Shown here: piece by piece, positions 5,167-5,834 of the stretch
How positions within the stretch are numbered: the first letter of the stretch is position 1
How the letters are laid out: each line of letters opens with the position of its first letter
DNA from: Clostridia bacterium
GTDB lineage: Bacteria > Bacillota > Clostridia > Christensenellales > Aristaeellaceae
Assembly (NCBI GenBank): GCA_017537105.1
Contig: JAFWBZ010000115.1
Location: forward strand, 1 to 5,834
Length of the DNA: 5,834 nt
Direction: 5' to 3'
Notes under the pieces: model-generated
Seen by the model: only the letters and a program-made list of their open reading frames with translations
Databases searched by the model: none
What the model was told of the DNA's origin: nothing
Translations under genes and position numbers: made by a program

Positions 5167-5834
5167 ATGGAAAACATGGAGAGGCGTCCCGCGAATTTCA
5201 TCGAGGAGTTTGTGGAGCAGGACCTGGCCAGCGGCCGTGTTGACCACGTGCACACCCGCTTTCCGCCGGAGCCCAACGGCTATCTGCACATCGGCCACGC
5301 CAAGGCGCTGTGCGTGGACTTCGGCATCGCCGAGAAGTTCGGCGGCACCTGCAACCTGCGCTTTGACGACACCAACCCCACCAAGGAGGAGACCGCCTTC
5401 GTGGAGGGCATCCAGCGCGACATCGAGTGGCTGGGCTACAAGTGGGACAAGCTGTACTTCGCCTCGGACTTCTTCGACCGGCTGTATGAGATCGCGAAGG
5501 ACATGATCCGCCGCGGCGTCGCCTACGTGGACGACCAGACGCCGGAGGAGATGCGCGCCAACCGCGGCACGCTGACCAAGCCCGGCGTGAACAGCCCCTG
5601 GCGGGACCGCCCGGTGGAGGAGAACCTGGACCTGTTCGAGCACATGAAGAACGGCGAGTTCGAGGAAGGCAGCCGGGTGCTGCGCGCCAAGATCGACATG
5701 GTCAACCCCAACGTGCTGCTGCGCGACCCCACCATGTACCGCATCAACCGCCACAGCCACCATCGCACAGGCGACAAGTGGTGCATCTACCCGATGTACG
5801 ATTTCCAGCACCCCATCCAGGACGCCATCGAGGG
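5167..5834 (+). CDS. glnS: Glutaminyl-tRNA synthetase, N-terminal part (runs off window)
   Basis: Class I aminoacyl-tRNA synthetase that charges tRNA-Gln with glutamine in the cytoplasm. The first 222 codons are visible, against roughly 550 in the complete enzyme. The catalytic domain begins with TRFPPEPNGYLHIGHAKA (HIGH at 41-44, ATP binding). LRFDDTNP follows, where D67 corresponds to the E. coli glutamine-binding Asp66 in mature numbering. Further on are RGTLTKPGVNSPWRDRPVEENL, LRAKIDM and GDKWCIYPMYDF, where Y211 corresponds to E. coli Tyr211. These segments follow E. coli GlnRS almost residue for residue and distinguish it from GluRS, which lacks this NSPxRDR block. The KMSKS-like motif and anticodon-binding domains lie beyond the window. 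The gene has its own promoter and a short leader. The alternative ATG at 5176 is less well placed relative to the ribosome binding site. Confidence 0.96.
   Translation, partial: MENMERRPANFIEEFVEQDLASGRVDHVHTRFPPEPNGYLHIGHAKALCVDFGIAEKFGGTCNLRFDDTNPTKEETAFVEGIQRDIEWLGYKWDKLYFASDFFDRLYEIAKDMIRRGVAYVDDQTPEEMRANRGTLTKPGVNSPWRDRPVEENLDLFEHMKNGEFEEGSRVLRAKIDMVNPNVLLRDPTMYRINRHSHHRTGDKWCIYPMYDFQHPIQDAIE

Noticed and set aside
4313..5506. + strand open frame of about 397 codons bridging the CapA-family gene and glnS
   Set aside because: It is out of frame with both real genes, runs through the terminator at 5009-5047, and encodes an Arg/Gly/Pro-rich product with no family resemblance.
5110..5811. 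- strand open frame of about 233 codons opposite glnS
   Set aside because: It is the antisense shadow of the unmistakable GlnRS catalytic domain.

Overview
This window reads as an ordinary, GC-rich bacterial chromosome segment. All genes are on the + strand and each has a strong GGAGG-type ribosome binding site. The gene content suggests an anaerobic, probably low-energy fermenting bacterium: a sodium-pumping oxaloacetate decarboxylase with a separately encoded biotin carrier, and a single-pass membrane-anchored CapA-family protein with a Pro/Thr/Glu-rich linker. The ribosome binding sites and the AT-rich promoter island fit a high-GC member of the Bacillota (Clostridia-like). This taxonomic call is an inference from style and gene content; no rRNA or other marker is present to settle it.

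Region 1 (1-3351) is the 3' part of an operon for the membrane-bound decarboxylase. It holds the end of a biotin carrier protein (2-271), the integral-membrane beta subunit (oadB, 291-1799), a 95-nt GC-rich spacer, and the carboxyltransferase alpha subunit (oadA, 1895-3307). A textbook intrinsic terminator (3325-3351) closes it. Alpha moves the carboxyl group of oxaloacetate onto the biotin of the carrier. Beta then decarboxylates carboxybiotin and exports Na+, turning the decarboxylation into an ion gradient. The small gamma/delta anchoring subunit is not in the window and probably lies upstream of base 1.

Region 2 (3352-5047) begins with a conspicuous AT-rich intergenic island containing an extended -10 promoter. 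It continues with one gene for a membrane-anchored CapA-type (PGA_cap, metallophosphatase-like) extracellular protein (3495-4994) and ends with a GC-rich hairpin terminator. This gene appears monocistronic.

Region 3 (5048-5834) carries a second extended -10 promoter, a leader of about 50 nt, and the first 222 codons of glutaminyl-tRNA synthetase (glnS), which runs off the window.

I see no mobile elements, CRISPR arrays, tRNA or rRNA genes, and no convincing new system. The points most worth a second look are the signal-peptide-like N-terminal extension on OadB, the altered signature residues in the CapA-family protein, and the similar sequence around the two promoters.
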